Origin: Gordonia liuliyuniae
GTDB lineage: Bacteria > Actinomycetota > Actinomycetes > Mycobacteriales > Mycobacteriaceae
DNA length: 64,000 nucleotides
Assembly (NCBI RefSeq): GCF_021739025.1
Contig: NZ_JAKKOT010000001.1
Span: forward strand, 1 to 64,000
Direction of reading: 5' to 3'
Part shown: piece by piece, positions 16,451 through 24,010 of the stretch
Numbering within the stretch: position 1 is the first letter of the stretch
Layout of the letters: each line of letters opens with the position of its first letter
Position numbers and translations under genes: made by a program
The notes under the pieces: generated by a model
Seen by the model: the letters and a program-made list of their open reading frames with translations, nothing else
Databases searched by the model: none
What the model was told of the DNA's origin: nothing

Positions 16451-16520
16451 ACTGTCACCCCACTGTCCGGGAAACCGGGTCAAGCCCGGTCAAGCCCCGA
16501 TCTCGATCTGACTAAAGAAT

Positions 16521-16542
16521 GTGTGGCGAGGAGCCGCCACAC
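16521..16542. other. Hairpin downstream of the orphan ORF pair
   Basis: GTGTGGCG (16521-16528) and CGCCACAC (16535-16542) form a perfect 8-bp stem with a 6-base loop. It lies 116 bases beyond the stop of the minus-strand ORF ending at 16658 and could terminate it. The rest of 16464-16657 shows nothing else I can name. Confidence 0.45.
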
Positions 16543-16657
16543 TTCAGCCGAAGGAGTCAGCGAGAGACCACCCAGGCTAAAGGGCTCGAGATTCTCGGAA
16601 GGCCGGACCAGTCGAGCCTCCCTCGAAAACGAGTGAGTCTCCGAGACCGTTCCATAT

Positions 16658-17092
16658 CTAATTTGGATGCTTGATTTCAAGCCTCTTGTCGTGCCAGCCA
16701 ATCGGGACACTCCACACAACTAGTCGTCCCGGGATGCGGATTTTTGGATCGTCGAGTTCAGCTACACGACGCGCCGCCAACCTGTGATCTTCGAACGCGC
16801 CCAGCAATTCGGGCGCGAAATCTGGACCCCATCCCATCTCCCGAGAATCCTGTGGGGGGGCATCTCCCAGCACTAGATGCACAGTCTGTCCTGGATATAC
16901 TATGGCTCCCGGCTCGGTCTGAACTATCTGTATGAACTCCGTCCAACACGCAATGTTGTCACGCTCAATCACTGCAGCGATCTGGGCAGCGTCGTGGACG
17001 TCGAATGCAACACCCGCAACTACTTCATCGAATGTCTCCTCGTTGCGCGCGAATATAACACCGATTCTGGCGTCGCCGAATGGCAATGGCAT
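16658..17092 (-). CDS. Hypothetical protein, island gene
   Basis: A 144-residue protein I do not recognise. It begins MPLPFGDARIGVIFARNEET and has a mixed alpha/beta pattern without signal peptide, membrane segment or known motif; the end is basic (WHDKRLEIKHPN). Its ATG follows the TAG of the upstream ORF with no gap, so the two are probably one transcript. The region is AT-richer than the rest of the window and borders the IS mosaic, which suggests horizontal acquisition. It could be half of a toxin/immunity or toxin/antitoxin pair, but no sequence feature shows this. Confidence 0.55.
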   Translation of the reverse strand: MPLPFGDARIGVIFARNEETFDEVVAGVAFDVHDAAQIAAVIERDNIACWTEFIQIVQTEPGAIVYPGQTVHLVLGDAPPQDSREMGWGPDFAPELLGAFEDHRLAARRVAELDDPKIRIPGRLVVWSVPIGWHDKRLEIKHPN

Positions 17093-17353
17093 CTAGACCT
17101 CACAGTCTAGCTTGGATTCATTGGTTAGCACCTTTGCGTACATCTGTTTCGCCCTCCCCGGAATTCTGATTGTTCCTATAGTCTCGCCTTTGAAGCTAGT
17201 TCCAACAACTCCATTGCACCTGAATGTGACATTCTTTTGATACAGCCTATCTTTTCCACTGTTCTGCATCACGGTCGGATTTCCGCCGAGGAGGCCAACC
17301 CCCAACCAGAGGGTATAGTAGCTGTAATACATTCGGCTTTCGTGCCTGATCAT
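17093..17353 (-). CDS. Hypothetical protein, possibly 5'-truncated
   Basis: An 86-residue ORF starting MIRHESRMYYSYYTLWLGVG, unlike anything I know. The frame stays open for at least another 20 codons upstream (including KCSYPVE) without an ATG or GTG, and no ribosome-binding site precedes ATG 17353. The gene may therefore have lost its start when the island was rearranged. It contains one hydrophobic stretch (YYTLWLGVGLLGG) and a single Cys pair that could be extracytoplasmic. It abuts the next ORF with zero spacing. Confidence 0.45.
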   Translation of the reverse strand: MIRHESRMYYSYYTLWLGVGLLGGNPTVMQNSGKDRLYQKNVTFRCNGVVGTSFKGETIGTIRIPGRAKQMYAKVLTNESKLDCEV

Positions 17354-17419
17354 CTCGACCGGATACGAGCATTTCGTAAGTGATTTGAGGTCACTATGGC
17401 CGACTGGCGAGGAAATGCA

Positions 17420-17453
17420 CTGCGGGCGAGCACCTTCCGGCGCTCGCCCGCAG
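17420..17453 (-). terminator. Terminator hairpin after fadA6
   Basis: CTGCGGGCGAGC (17420-17431) and GCTCGCCCGCAG (17442-17453) form a perfect 12-bp stem around a 10-base loop, 45 bases after the fadA6 stop. It closes the fadE30-ipdF-fadA6 operon. Confidence 0.85.
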
Positions 17454-17497
17454 CGTGGGGGTCTCGTGTGGGTGACGTCTGAGGTCCTGCTGTCCAG

Positions 17498-18655
17498 TCA
17501 GCCGAGACGTTCGATGATCGTCACGTTGGCGGTGCCGCCGCCCTCGCACATGGTCTGCAAGCCATAACGCCCACCGGTGCGTTCGAGTTCGTTGAGCAGG
17601 GTCGCGAAAAGTTTGGCCCCGGTGGCGCCCAGCGGATGCCCCAGCGCGATACCGCCGCCGTTGACGTTGACGCGGGCCGGGTCGGCTCCAGTCTCCTTAA
17701 GCCAGGCGAGAACGACCGGCGCGAACGCCTCGTTGATCTCGACGACGTCGATGTCATCGATGGTCATGCCGGTCTTCTCCAACGCGTGCTTCGTCGCAGG
17801 AATCGGGGCGGACAGCATCATTACCGGGTCGTCGCCGCGCACCGACATGTGGTGGATGCGAGCACGCGGAGTGAGTCCGTATCGAGCGAGCGCGTCCTCC
17901 GAGACGACGAGCGTCGCCGACGCACCGTCACAGATCTGCGAGGCCACAGCAGCGGTCAACTCGGAACCTTCGGCGAGCACCTGCAGCGAAGCCATCTTCT
18001 CCAGCGACGTCTCGCGCGGACACTCGTCGACGACACAATCACCCAACGGGACATACTCGTTGTCGAAGCGTCCCGCGGCGATCGCCGCGCGGGCGCGTTC
18101 GTGGCTCTGCAGGGCCCACGCCTCCATATCGGTGCGGCTGATGTCCCACCGCTTGGCCATCATGTCGGCTCCGACGAACTGGCTGATCTCGGCGCCGCCG
18201 AACCGCTTGGTCCAGCCCGGCGACTCCGCAGTGGGGGTGGTGAAGCCGAGCGGCTGGCCCGCGATCATCGCCTGGCTGATCGGGATGGCGCTCATGTTCT
18301 GAAGTCCGCCCGCGAGCACGACGTCCTGCGTCCCGCTCATCACGGCCTGCGCCGCGAAGTGGATCGCTTGCTGACTCGACCCGCACTGCCGGTCGACGGT
18401 GGTCCCGGGGACACCGAGCGGCATACCCGCGGTGAGCCACGCCGTCCGCGCGACGTTGCCGGCCTGAGGTCCGACGGTGTCGACGCAGCCGAAGATCACG
18501 TCGTCGACGACCTCGGGGTCGATGCCGGTGCGGTCGATGATCGCGCTGATCACATGTGCGCCGAGATCGGCGGGGTGAACGCCGGCGAGGGACCCCCCGC
18601 GCTTGCCGACCGGGGTGCGGACGGCGTCGACGACGTATGCCTGAGGTGCGGTCAT
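17498..18655 (-). CDS. fadA6: Thiolase of HIP catabolism (FadA6-like)
   Basis: A 385-residue thiolase. The nucleophile lies in TVDRQCGSSQQAIHFAA (about residue 90), the Asn-Glu motif in VVEINEAFAPVVL, the catalytic His in GIALGHPLGATGAKL, and the second Cys in MCEGGGTANVTI near the C-terminus. In the mycobacterial HIP pathway FadA6 carries out a late thiolytic step after ring opening. The assignment rests on the operon: it follows ipdF and fadE30 on the same strand, in the order known for M. tuberculosis. The intergenic gap to ipdF is 27 bases. Confidence 0.88.
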   Translation of the reverse strand: MTAPQAYVVDAVRTPVGKRGGSLAGVHPADLGAHVISAIIDRTGIDPEVVDDVIFGCVDTVGPQAGNVARTAWLTAGMPLGVPGTTVDRQCGSSQQAIHFAAQAVMSGTQDVVLAGGLQNMSAIPISQAMIAGQPLGFTTPTAESPGWTKRFGGAEISQFVGADMMAKRWDISRTDMEAWALQSHERARAAIAAGRFDNEYVPLGDCVVDECPRETSLEKMASLQVLAEGSELTAAVASQICDGASATLVVSEDALARYGLTPRARIHHMSVRGDDPVMMLSAPIPATKHALEKTGMTIDDIDVVEINEAFAPVVLAWLKETGADPARVNVNGGGIALGHPLGATGAKLFATLLNELERTGGRYGLQTMCEGGGTANVTIIERLG

Positions 18656-18682
18656 GGTGTGACTCCTTCGTGAATGCGCGGG

Positions 18683-19495
18683 TCAGGCGCGCTGGCTGGA
18701 GATCGAGACGATCTCGCCGGTCAGGTAGGTGGTGTAGTCGCTGGCGAGCATCGCGATGGTCGCGGCGATCTCCCACACTTCGGCGGCCCGGCCGTACGCT
18801 TCGCGCGAAGCGAGCTCGTCGAGCAGTTCGTCTGAGGTGACCTTCGCCAGAAACGGGTGCTTGGCGATCGACGGCGCGACCGCGTTGATGCGGACGCCGT
18901 AGTCGGCGGCTTCGACGGCGGAGCAACGGGTGAGTGCCATGACACCGGCCTTGGCTGCGGCGTAGTGGGCTTGGCCGCGCTGGGCACGCCAGCCGAGGAC
19001 CGAGGCGTTGTTGACGATGATCCCGCCGTGCGTCGCGTCGCGGAAGTATCGCAGCGCGGCGCGAGTGGAACGGAACGTGCTGGTAAGCGTGATGTCGACG
19101 ACGCGATCCCACTGTTCGTCGGTCATGTCGGCGACCGGCGTCTCGCCCCCAAGCCCCGCATTGTTGACCAGGACGTCGATGTGTCCGAGACGGTCGGCTG
19201 CCGCCGCGATCAGCGCGTCGACCTGCGCGGTGCTCGACACGTCGCAGACGTGCGAGACGACGCGTTCTGCACCGAACTCGGCGCCCAACTTCTCGACGGT
19301 CTCGCCGAGGCGTCGTTCGTGGAAGTCGGAGACGAGGACGTCCGCACCTTCGAGCAGGGCGCGACGGGCGGTGGCGAAACCGATGCCGGTGCCCGCTGCC
19401 GCGGTCACGACGACCTTCTTGCCCTTCAGCAGGTCGTGGCCGGCGACCTCGTTGGGCGGGGTCGCCAGCGGCGAGGGGGTGAGGGGGGAGTTCAT
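18683..19495 (-). CDS. ipdF: Short-chain dehydrogenase of HIP catabolism (IpdF-like)
   Basis: A 270-residue SDR. The dinucleotide motif is TAAAGTGIGFATA (about 32-44), the NNAG motif is DVLVNNAGLGGE, and the catalytic residues sit in NNASVLGWRAQRGQAHYAAAKAG (Ser, Tyr and Lys in the usual spacing). In actinobacterial steroid degradation IpdF oxidises the 5-hydroxyl of the HIP-CoA intermediate to a ketone. Its ATG overlaps the fadE30 stop (ATGA at 19492-19495), so the two are translationally coupled. Position between fadE30 and fadA6 matches Rv3559c. Confidence 0.88.
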   Translation of the reverse strand: MNSPLTPSPLATPPNEVAGHDLLKGKKVVVTAAAGTGIGFATARRALLEGADVLVSDFHERRLGETVEKLGAEFGAERVVSHVCDVSSTAQVDALIAAAADRLGHIDVLVNNAGLGGETPVADMTDEQWDRVVDITLTSTFRSTRAALRYFRDATHGGIIVNNASVLGWRAQRGQAHYAAAKAGVMALTRCSAVEAADYGVRINAVAPSIAKHPFLAKVTSDELLDELASREAYGRAAEVWEIAATIAMLASDYTTYLTGEIVSISSQRA

Positions 19496-20754
19496 GCGCG
19501 GGCCTCTCGTGGTAGGCCGAGGACTCGCTCGGCGATGATGTTGCGTTGCACTTCGTTGGAGCCGCCGTAGATCGTGTCGGCGCGACTGAACAGCAGAAGG
19601 CGCTGTTGTTCGTCGAGTTCCACGTGTTCGGGGTCGGCGATGTCGTTGGCGCGACCTTCGGTGGTCGCGGCCGGACCGAGGAGCGACGGCGCGCCCGCGA
19701 CCGCCACCGCGAGCTCACCGAGGTCGCGGTGCCAGTTGCCCCACAGAAGTTTCGTGACCGACGCGGCTCCCGCTTCGGAGACGATGTCACCGGACAGCGT
19801 GCGGCGCGCGTTCGCCTCCATGACGGTCAGGCCGACTGTCGCTCGACGGAGCCGCGACGCGATCTCCGGGTTGTCGATCGCGCGGTTGTGCTTGGCCAAG
19901 TCGATCAAGTCGTCGAGTTCACGACGGAACCCGACCTGCTGTCCCAGCGTCGAGACGCCGCGCTCGAACTGCAGCAGCCCCATCGCGACTTTCCACCCGT
20001 CACCCGGCTCACCGACGATGAGATCCGCGGATGTTTTCGCATCGTCGAAAAACACCTCGTTGAACTCGGACGTTCCGGTGATCTGCTGGATCGGACGGAT
20101 CGTCACGCCGTCGGTGTCCAGAGGGACGAGCAGAAAACTGAGGCCCTTGTGCCTGGTCGACCCCTTCTCGGTGCGCGCGATGACGAAGCACCACTGCGAC
20201 AGGTGAGCGAGCGACGTCCAGATCTTCTGACCGTTGATCACCCATCGGTCGCCGTCGAGGACGGCCGATGTGGCGACGCCCGCGAGGTCACTTCCGGCAC
20301 CGGGCTCGGAGTAGCCCTGCGCCCAGAGTTCGGTCACGTCGACGATGTGTGGAAGGAATCGTCGCTGCTGTTCGGGTGTGCCGTATTCGATGAGCGTCGG
20401 GCCCAGGAGTTCTTCGCCGAGGTGGTTCACGCGCGCGGGCGCACCTGCTCGGGCATACTCGCGGTGAAAGATGATGCGCTGCCCGATCGTGGCGCCGCGA
20501 CCGCCGTGTTCGACGGGCCAGCCGAGACACGTCCACCCGGCAGCGGCGAGATGCCGGTCCCATTCGAGTCGCTCGGCGAAGAACTCGTGTTCGCTGCCGG
20601 GTCCGCCGCGACCCCGCAGATTCGCGAAGTCTCCGACGAGGTTGTCGGCGAGCCAGTCGCGCACCGACTCTTCGAACAGTCGGTCCGCATCGGTCGTGCG
20701 GGCCGCCCATTCGCCGAGGTCGACTGCCCGATCGGCGAGATTGATCGTCGTCAT
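19492..20754 (-). CDS. fadE30: Acyl-CoA dehydrogenase of HIP catabolism (FadE30-like)
   Basis: A 420-residue FAD-dependent acyl-CoA dehydrogenase. Typical segments are YSEPGAGSDLAGVATSAV, GQKIWTSLAHLSQWCFVIAR and the C-terminal NEVQRNIIAERVLGLPREA. FadE30 desaturates the propionyl side chain of HIP-CoA. The identification comes from its place in the operon and its divergence from fadD3 over a KstR2-like palindrome. TAAGCT lies exactly 7 bases before the ATG, the spacing of a -10 element for a leaderless transcript. Confidence 0.88.
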   Translation of the reverse strand: MTTINLADRAVDLGEWAARTTDADRLFEESVRDWLADNLVGDFANLRGRGGPGSEHEFFAERLEWDRHLAAAGWTCLGWPVEHGGRGATIGQRIIFHREYARAGAPARVNHLGEELLGPTLIEYGTPEQQRRFLPHIVDVTELWAQGYSEPGAGSDLAGVATSAVLDGDRWVINGQKIWTSLAHLSQWCFVIARTEKGSTRHKGLSFLLVPLDTDGVTIRPIQQITGTSEFNEVFFDDAKTSADLIVGEPGDGWKVAMGLLQFERGVSTLGQQVGFRRELDDLIDLAKHNRAIDNPEIASRLRRATVGLTVMEANARRTLSGDIVSEAGAASVTKLLWGNWHRDLGELAVAVAGAPSLLGPAATTEGRANDIADPEHVELDEQQRLLLFSRADTIYGGSNEVQRNIIAERVLGLPREARA

Positions 20755-20761
20755 GAGACCT

Positions 20762-20767
20762 AGCTTA
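20762..20767 (-). promoter_or_regulatory. Candidate -10 element of a leaderless fadE30 transcript
   Basis: TAAGCT on the minus strand fits TANNNT and ends 7 bases before the fadE30 ATG at 20754, so transcription would start at or next to the start codon. No convincing -35 is visible. Confidence 0.5.
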
Positions 20768-20789
20768 ACCTAGCAAGCATTTGCTAGGT
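20768..20789. promoter_or_regulatory. KstR2-like operator between fadE30 and fadD3
   Basis: ACCTAGCAA (20768-20776) and TTGCTAGGT (20781-20789) are perfect inverted arms around GCAT. The core AGCAAGCATTTGCT fits AnCAAGnnCTTGnT except for one base. It lies between the two putative -10 elements of the divergent fadE30 and fadD3 promoters, so one bound KstR2 dimer could repress both. Confidence 0.75.
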
Positions 20790-20796
20790 TTTGATC

Positions 20797-22338
20797 ATGC
20801 TTCCGTCCCCGATGACCACCCCCGCCGCCATGCACCGCGCCGAAGAGCTCTGGCCCGATCGAGTCGCCGTGGTCGACGAGCAGTGGGCGCAGCCCGTGCG
20901 TCTCACCTGGAGCGAGCTCGGCGATCAGGTGCGGAAGTTCGCCGCGGGCCTGGTCGACGCGGGCGTCGGACCAGGCGACCGAGTAGCCGTTTGGGCACCG
21001 AACAGCCACCACTGGCCGGTAGCCGCGCTCGGCACTCATTACGCGGGCGCCGTCCTCGTGCCGCTCAACACGCGGTACACGGTCAGCGAGGCGTCGGACA
21101 TCATCGAGAGGTCGGGGGCAAAGGTCGTCGTCGCGTCGGGCGGGTTCGCCGGGATCGATCGGCTCGCCGAGGTGTCGGCCTCGCCGATCGCGGAGGGACG
21201 GACGGTGGTCGGCGTCCCACTGGAGTCACCCGTCGACGCGCCGGGCACCATCGTCTGGGATCACTTTCTCGACGTCTCCGACGAGTCGATCGTGCTCGCG
21301 CGACAGCGGGCGGACGCCGTCGCCGAAGACGACCTGTCAGACATCCTGTTCACCTCCGGAACCACGGGTTCGCCGAAGGGTGTGCTGGCTGAGCACCGCC
21401 ACACGCTGGCCGGTTCGCACGCCTGGGCGTCAAACGGCCGACTGTCCGACACCGACCGCTACCTGATGGTGAATCCGTACTTCCACACGTTCGGCTACAA
21501 GGCAGGGATCCTGCCGTGCCTGCTGTTCGGCGTCACGATGATTCCACTCGCCGTCTACTCCCCCACCGAGTCGATGCGTTTGATCGACGCCGAGAAGGTG
21601 ACGGTGTTCCCCGGTGCACCGACGATCTTCCAGACGGTGCTCGACGATCCGGCTCGCCCCGACTACGACCTGTCGAGCCTGCGGCTCGTGGTGACCGGCG
21701 CGACGATCGTCCCCGTGGTGCTGATCGAACGCATTCAATCCGATCTCGGGGTCGAGACGGTGCTGACCGCGTACGGGCAGACCGAGACGAGCGGATTCGT
21801 CACGACCTGCCGCGCCGACGACGACGCGGTGACTGTCGCCACGACCTGCGGACGTGCCTATGAGGGCATGGAAGTGAAGCTGTCTGACCAGGGCGAGGTC
21901 TTGGCTCGTGGCGCGATGGTGATGCGCGGCTACCTCGACGATCCCGAGGCGACGGCCGCGACGATCGACGCCGACGGGTGGCTGCACACCGGTGATGTCG
22001 GCACTCTCGATGACCGCGGCAATCTGACGATCACCGACCGGCTCAAGGACATGTACATCAGCGGCGGATTCAACGTCTACCCGGCCGAGGTCGAGCAGGT
22101 CCTCGCACGTGTCGACGGTGTCACCGAGGTCGCAGTGATCGGCGTACCCGACGAGCGGATGGGCGAGGTCGGAAAGGCGTTCGTCACCGTCGCGACCAAC
22201 GCGACCGTGACCGTCGACGACGTGCTGGCTTACGCCCGTGAACACCTCGCGAACTTCAAACTCCCCCGCTCGGTCGAGTTCGTCGATGCGTTCCCCCGCA
22301 ACCCCTCCGGCAAGGTACTCAAGCGCGAATTGGGCTAA
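20797..22338 (+). CDS. fadD3: HIP-CoA ligase (FadD3-like)
   Basis: A 513-residue ANL-superfamily acyl-CoA synthetase. The P-loop is ILFTSGTTGSPKGVL, the A5 region is TAYGQTETSG, then GYLDDPEATAATIDADGWLH, TGDVGTLDDRG and the C-terminal GKVLKREL lysine. Long stretches (ITDRLKDMYISGGFNVYPAE, AREHLANFKLPRSVEFVDAF) agree with my memory of M. tuberculosis FadD3, which activates HIP with CoA and starts C/D-ring degradation. I use ATG 20797, not TTG 20791. TAGGTT ends 6 bases before it, so the mRNA is probably leaderless, and the KstR2-like operator overlaps this -10 element. Confidence 0.92.
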   Translation: MLPSPMTTPAAMHRAEELWPDRVAVVDEQWAQPVRLTWSELGDQVRKFAAGLVDAGVGPGDRVAVWAPNSHHWPVAALGTHYAGAVLVPLNTRYTVSEASDIIERSGAKVVVASGGFAGIDRLAEVSASPIAEGRTVVGVPLESPVDAPGTIVWDHFLDVSDESIVLARQRADAVAEDDLSDILFTSGTTGSPKGVLAEHRHTLAGSHAWASNGRLSDTDRYLMVNPYFHTFGYKAGILPCLLFGVTMIPLAVYSPTESMRLIDAEKVTVFPGAPTIFQTVLDDPARPDYDLSSLRLVVTGATIVPVVLIERIQSDLGVETVLTAYGQTETSGFVTTCRADDDAVTVATTCGRAYEGMEVKLSDQGEVLARGAMVMRGYLDDPEATAATIDADGWLHTGDVGTLDDRGNLTITDRLKDMYISGGFNVYPAEVEQVLARVDGVTEVAVIGVPDERMGEVGKAFVTVATNATVTVDDVLAYAREHLANFKLPRSVEFVDAFPRNPSGKVLKRELG

Positions 22339-22369
22339 CTGATAGCGGCCGCGACACTAGATTCAAGGC

Positions 22370-24010
22370 ATGGCCGAGACCGTGACGCAATTGCTGGAAG
22401 AACGGGCCGGCGATTCCGGCACTGCCGTCATCGCCGACGAGGGCACCTGGACCTGGGCTGAGTACGTAACCGAAGGCCGACGCACCGCCTCGGCGGTTCT
22501 CGACGCCACCGACCCCGACCGCCCCGCGCACGTCGGCGTGCTCCTCGGCAACACCCCGGCCATGTTGACCGCGCTGGCCGCTGGCGCGCTCGGCGGTTAC
22601 GTGACCGTCGGCGTCAACGACACCCGGCGCGGAGAGTCGCTGACCGCCGACCTACGACGCGCCGACTGCCAGATCCTGCTGACCGATGCGGCGCACCGCG
22701 GACTGCTGGATGGCCTGGACCTGTCCGGGATCACCGTGATCGACACGTCCTCACCCGAGTGGGCCGGGCGTCTCGAGTCGGCCGGTCCACTCGAGCCGCA
22801 TTCGGTGCCTGGGCCGACGGACCCGTTCATGCTCATCTTCACCTCGGGCACCAGCGGAGACCCTAAACCGGTTCGCTTCGCGCACATGATGATTCCGTTC
22901 GCGGGACCACCGCTGGTGGAGAGGTTCGAGGTGACCGCCGACGACGTCTGCTACCTGTCCATGCCGCTGTTCCATTCGGCCGCGCTCCTCGGCGGCTACT
23001 GCGTGGCGCTGTCATCCGGCGCGGCGATGGTGCCCGCCCATTTCTCGGCGTCGGCCTTCCTCGACGACGTGCGCCGTTTCGGCGTCACATATATGAACTA
23101 CGTCGGCAAGCCGCTCGCCTACATCCTCGCCACCCCGAGTCGCCCGGACGATGCCGACTCCACACTGCGCGTCGCGTTCGGCAACGAGGCCACCGACCGG
23201 GACATCGACGAGTTCGCGCGTCGCTTCGACTGCGCCGTGTGGGACGGATTCGGCTCCACCGAGTTGGCGATCATCATCACCCGCGAGCCGGGCACCCCGG
23301 CGGGCTCGATCGGCAAGGGGTTTCCCGGCGTCGCGATCTACGATCGCTCGACGGGCACCGAATGCCCGCGCGCGCAGTTCGACGCCGTCGGCGCCCTGAG
23401 TAACGCCGATGAGGCCGTCGGCGAGTTGGTGAACACCTCCGGCGGCGGCCTCTTCACCGGCTACTACAACGACGAGGTCTCGACCAGCGACCGACTGCGC
23501 GACGGAATGTACTGGTCCGGCGACCTGGCCTACACCGACGACGACGGCTGGATCTACCTGGCCGGGCGCACCGGCGACTGGCTACGCGTGGACGGCGAGA
23601 ACCTGGCTGCCGGGCCGATCGAGCGAGTCCTGCAGCGGCTCCCCGCGCTCAACCGGGTGGCCGTCTACGCCGTCCCCGATCCGGTGGTCGGCGACGCTGT
23701 GATGGCGGCCGTCGTACTCAACGACGACGCGAGCCTCACCCCCGACGAGCTCACCGACTTCCTCGCCGCTCAGCCGGATCTGTCACCGAAGGCGTGGCCG
23801 TCGTTCCTCCGGATCGCCGACGACCTGCCTGCCACCGCCACGAACAAGATCCTCAAGCGGACGCTGAAGTCCGACGGACTGGAGGTGGGCGACGACGTCC
23901 TGTGGACGCGTGCACCACGGTCCGCGTCGTACGTCCCCGACTGCGAGGCACGGCCGCGCCGCGGAGTCGATCTCCACGCGAATCAGACTGCGGCCGACTC
24001 GCCGAGGTAG
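22370..24010 (+). CDS. FadD17-like acyl-CoA/steroid-CoA ligase
   Basis: A 546-residue AMP-forming ligase with P-loop MLIFTSGTSGDPKPVRF, an A5-like motif DGFGSTELAIIITREPG, and the C-terminal motif YLAGRTGDWLRVDGENL followed by ATNKILKRTL. It is closer to the FadD1/FadD17/FadD19 group, which activates steroid side-chain and long-chain acids, than to FadD3. TAGATT ends 6 bases before the ATG, suggesting a leaderless start. It lies 31 bases after fadD3 and may be read through from it. Its 3' end overlaps the convergent livF-like gene by 28 bases. Confidence 0.85.
   Translation: MAETVTQLLEERAGDSGTAVIADEGTWTWAEYVTEGRRTASAVLDATDPDRPAHVGVLLGNTPAMLTALAAGALGGYVTVGVNDTRRGESLTADLRRADCQILLTDAAHRGLLDGLDLSGITVIDTSSPEWAGRLESAGPLEPHSVPGPTDPFMLIFTSGTSGDPKPVRFAHMMIPFAGPPLVERFEVTADDVCYLSMPLFHSAALLGGYCVALSSGAAMVPAHFSASAFLDDVRRFGVTYMNYVGKPLAYILATPSRPDDADSTLRVAFGNEATDRDIDEFARRFDCAVWDGFGSTELAIIITREPGTPAGSIGKGFPGVAIYDRSTGTECPRAQFDAVGALSNADEAVGELVNTSGGGLFTGYYNDEVSTSDRLRDGMYWSGDLAYTDDDGWIYLAGRTGDWLRVDGENLAAGPIERVLQRLPALNRVAVYAVPDPVVGDAVMAAVVLNDDASLTPDELTDFLAAQPDLSPKAWPSFLRIADDLPATATNKILKRTLKSDGLEVGDDVLWTRAPRSASYVPDCEARPRRGVDLHANQTAADSPR

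Larger units (their letters stand above)
14165..16463. mobile_element. Mosaic insertion-sequence region (IS1380 between two IS3 remnants)
   Basis: An intact IS1380-family transposase gene is flanked by two different, outward-pointing IS3-family C-terminal fragments, each followed by GAAACTGTCACC on its own strand. The IS1380 ends are not resolved: the left end must lie between about 14464 and 14640 and the right end between 16033 and about 16199. Imperfectly similar CCTGGGTCTTTC (near 14520) and CCGGGTTTCACAG (reverse strand near 16095) are weak candidates for its inverted repeats. I could not find a target-site duplication. Confidence 0.75.

Noticed and set aside
17385..17567. Short plus-strand ORF over the fadA6 terminator
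   Set aside because: It runs through a perfect terminator stem and into the antisense of fadA6; no coding signal.
18039..19790. 583-codon minus-strand frame across fadE30, ipdF and fadA6
   Set aside because: Out-of-frame reading of three genes with clear family motifs; full of Arg runs.
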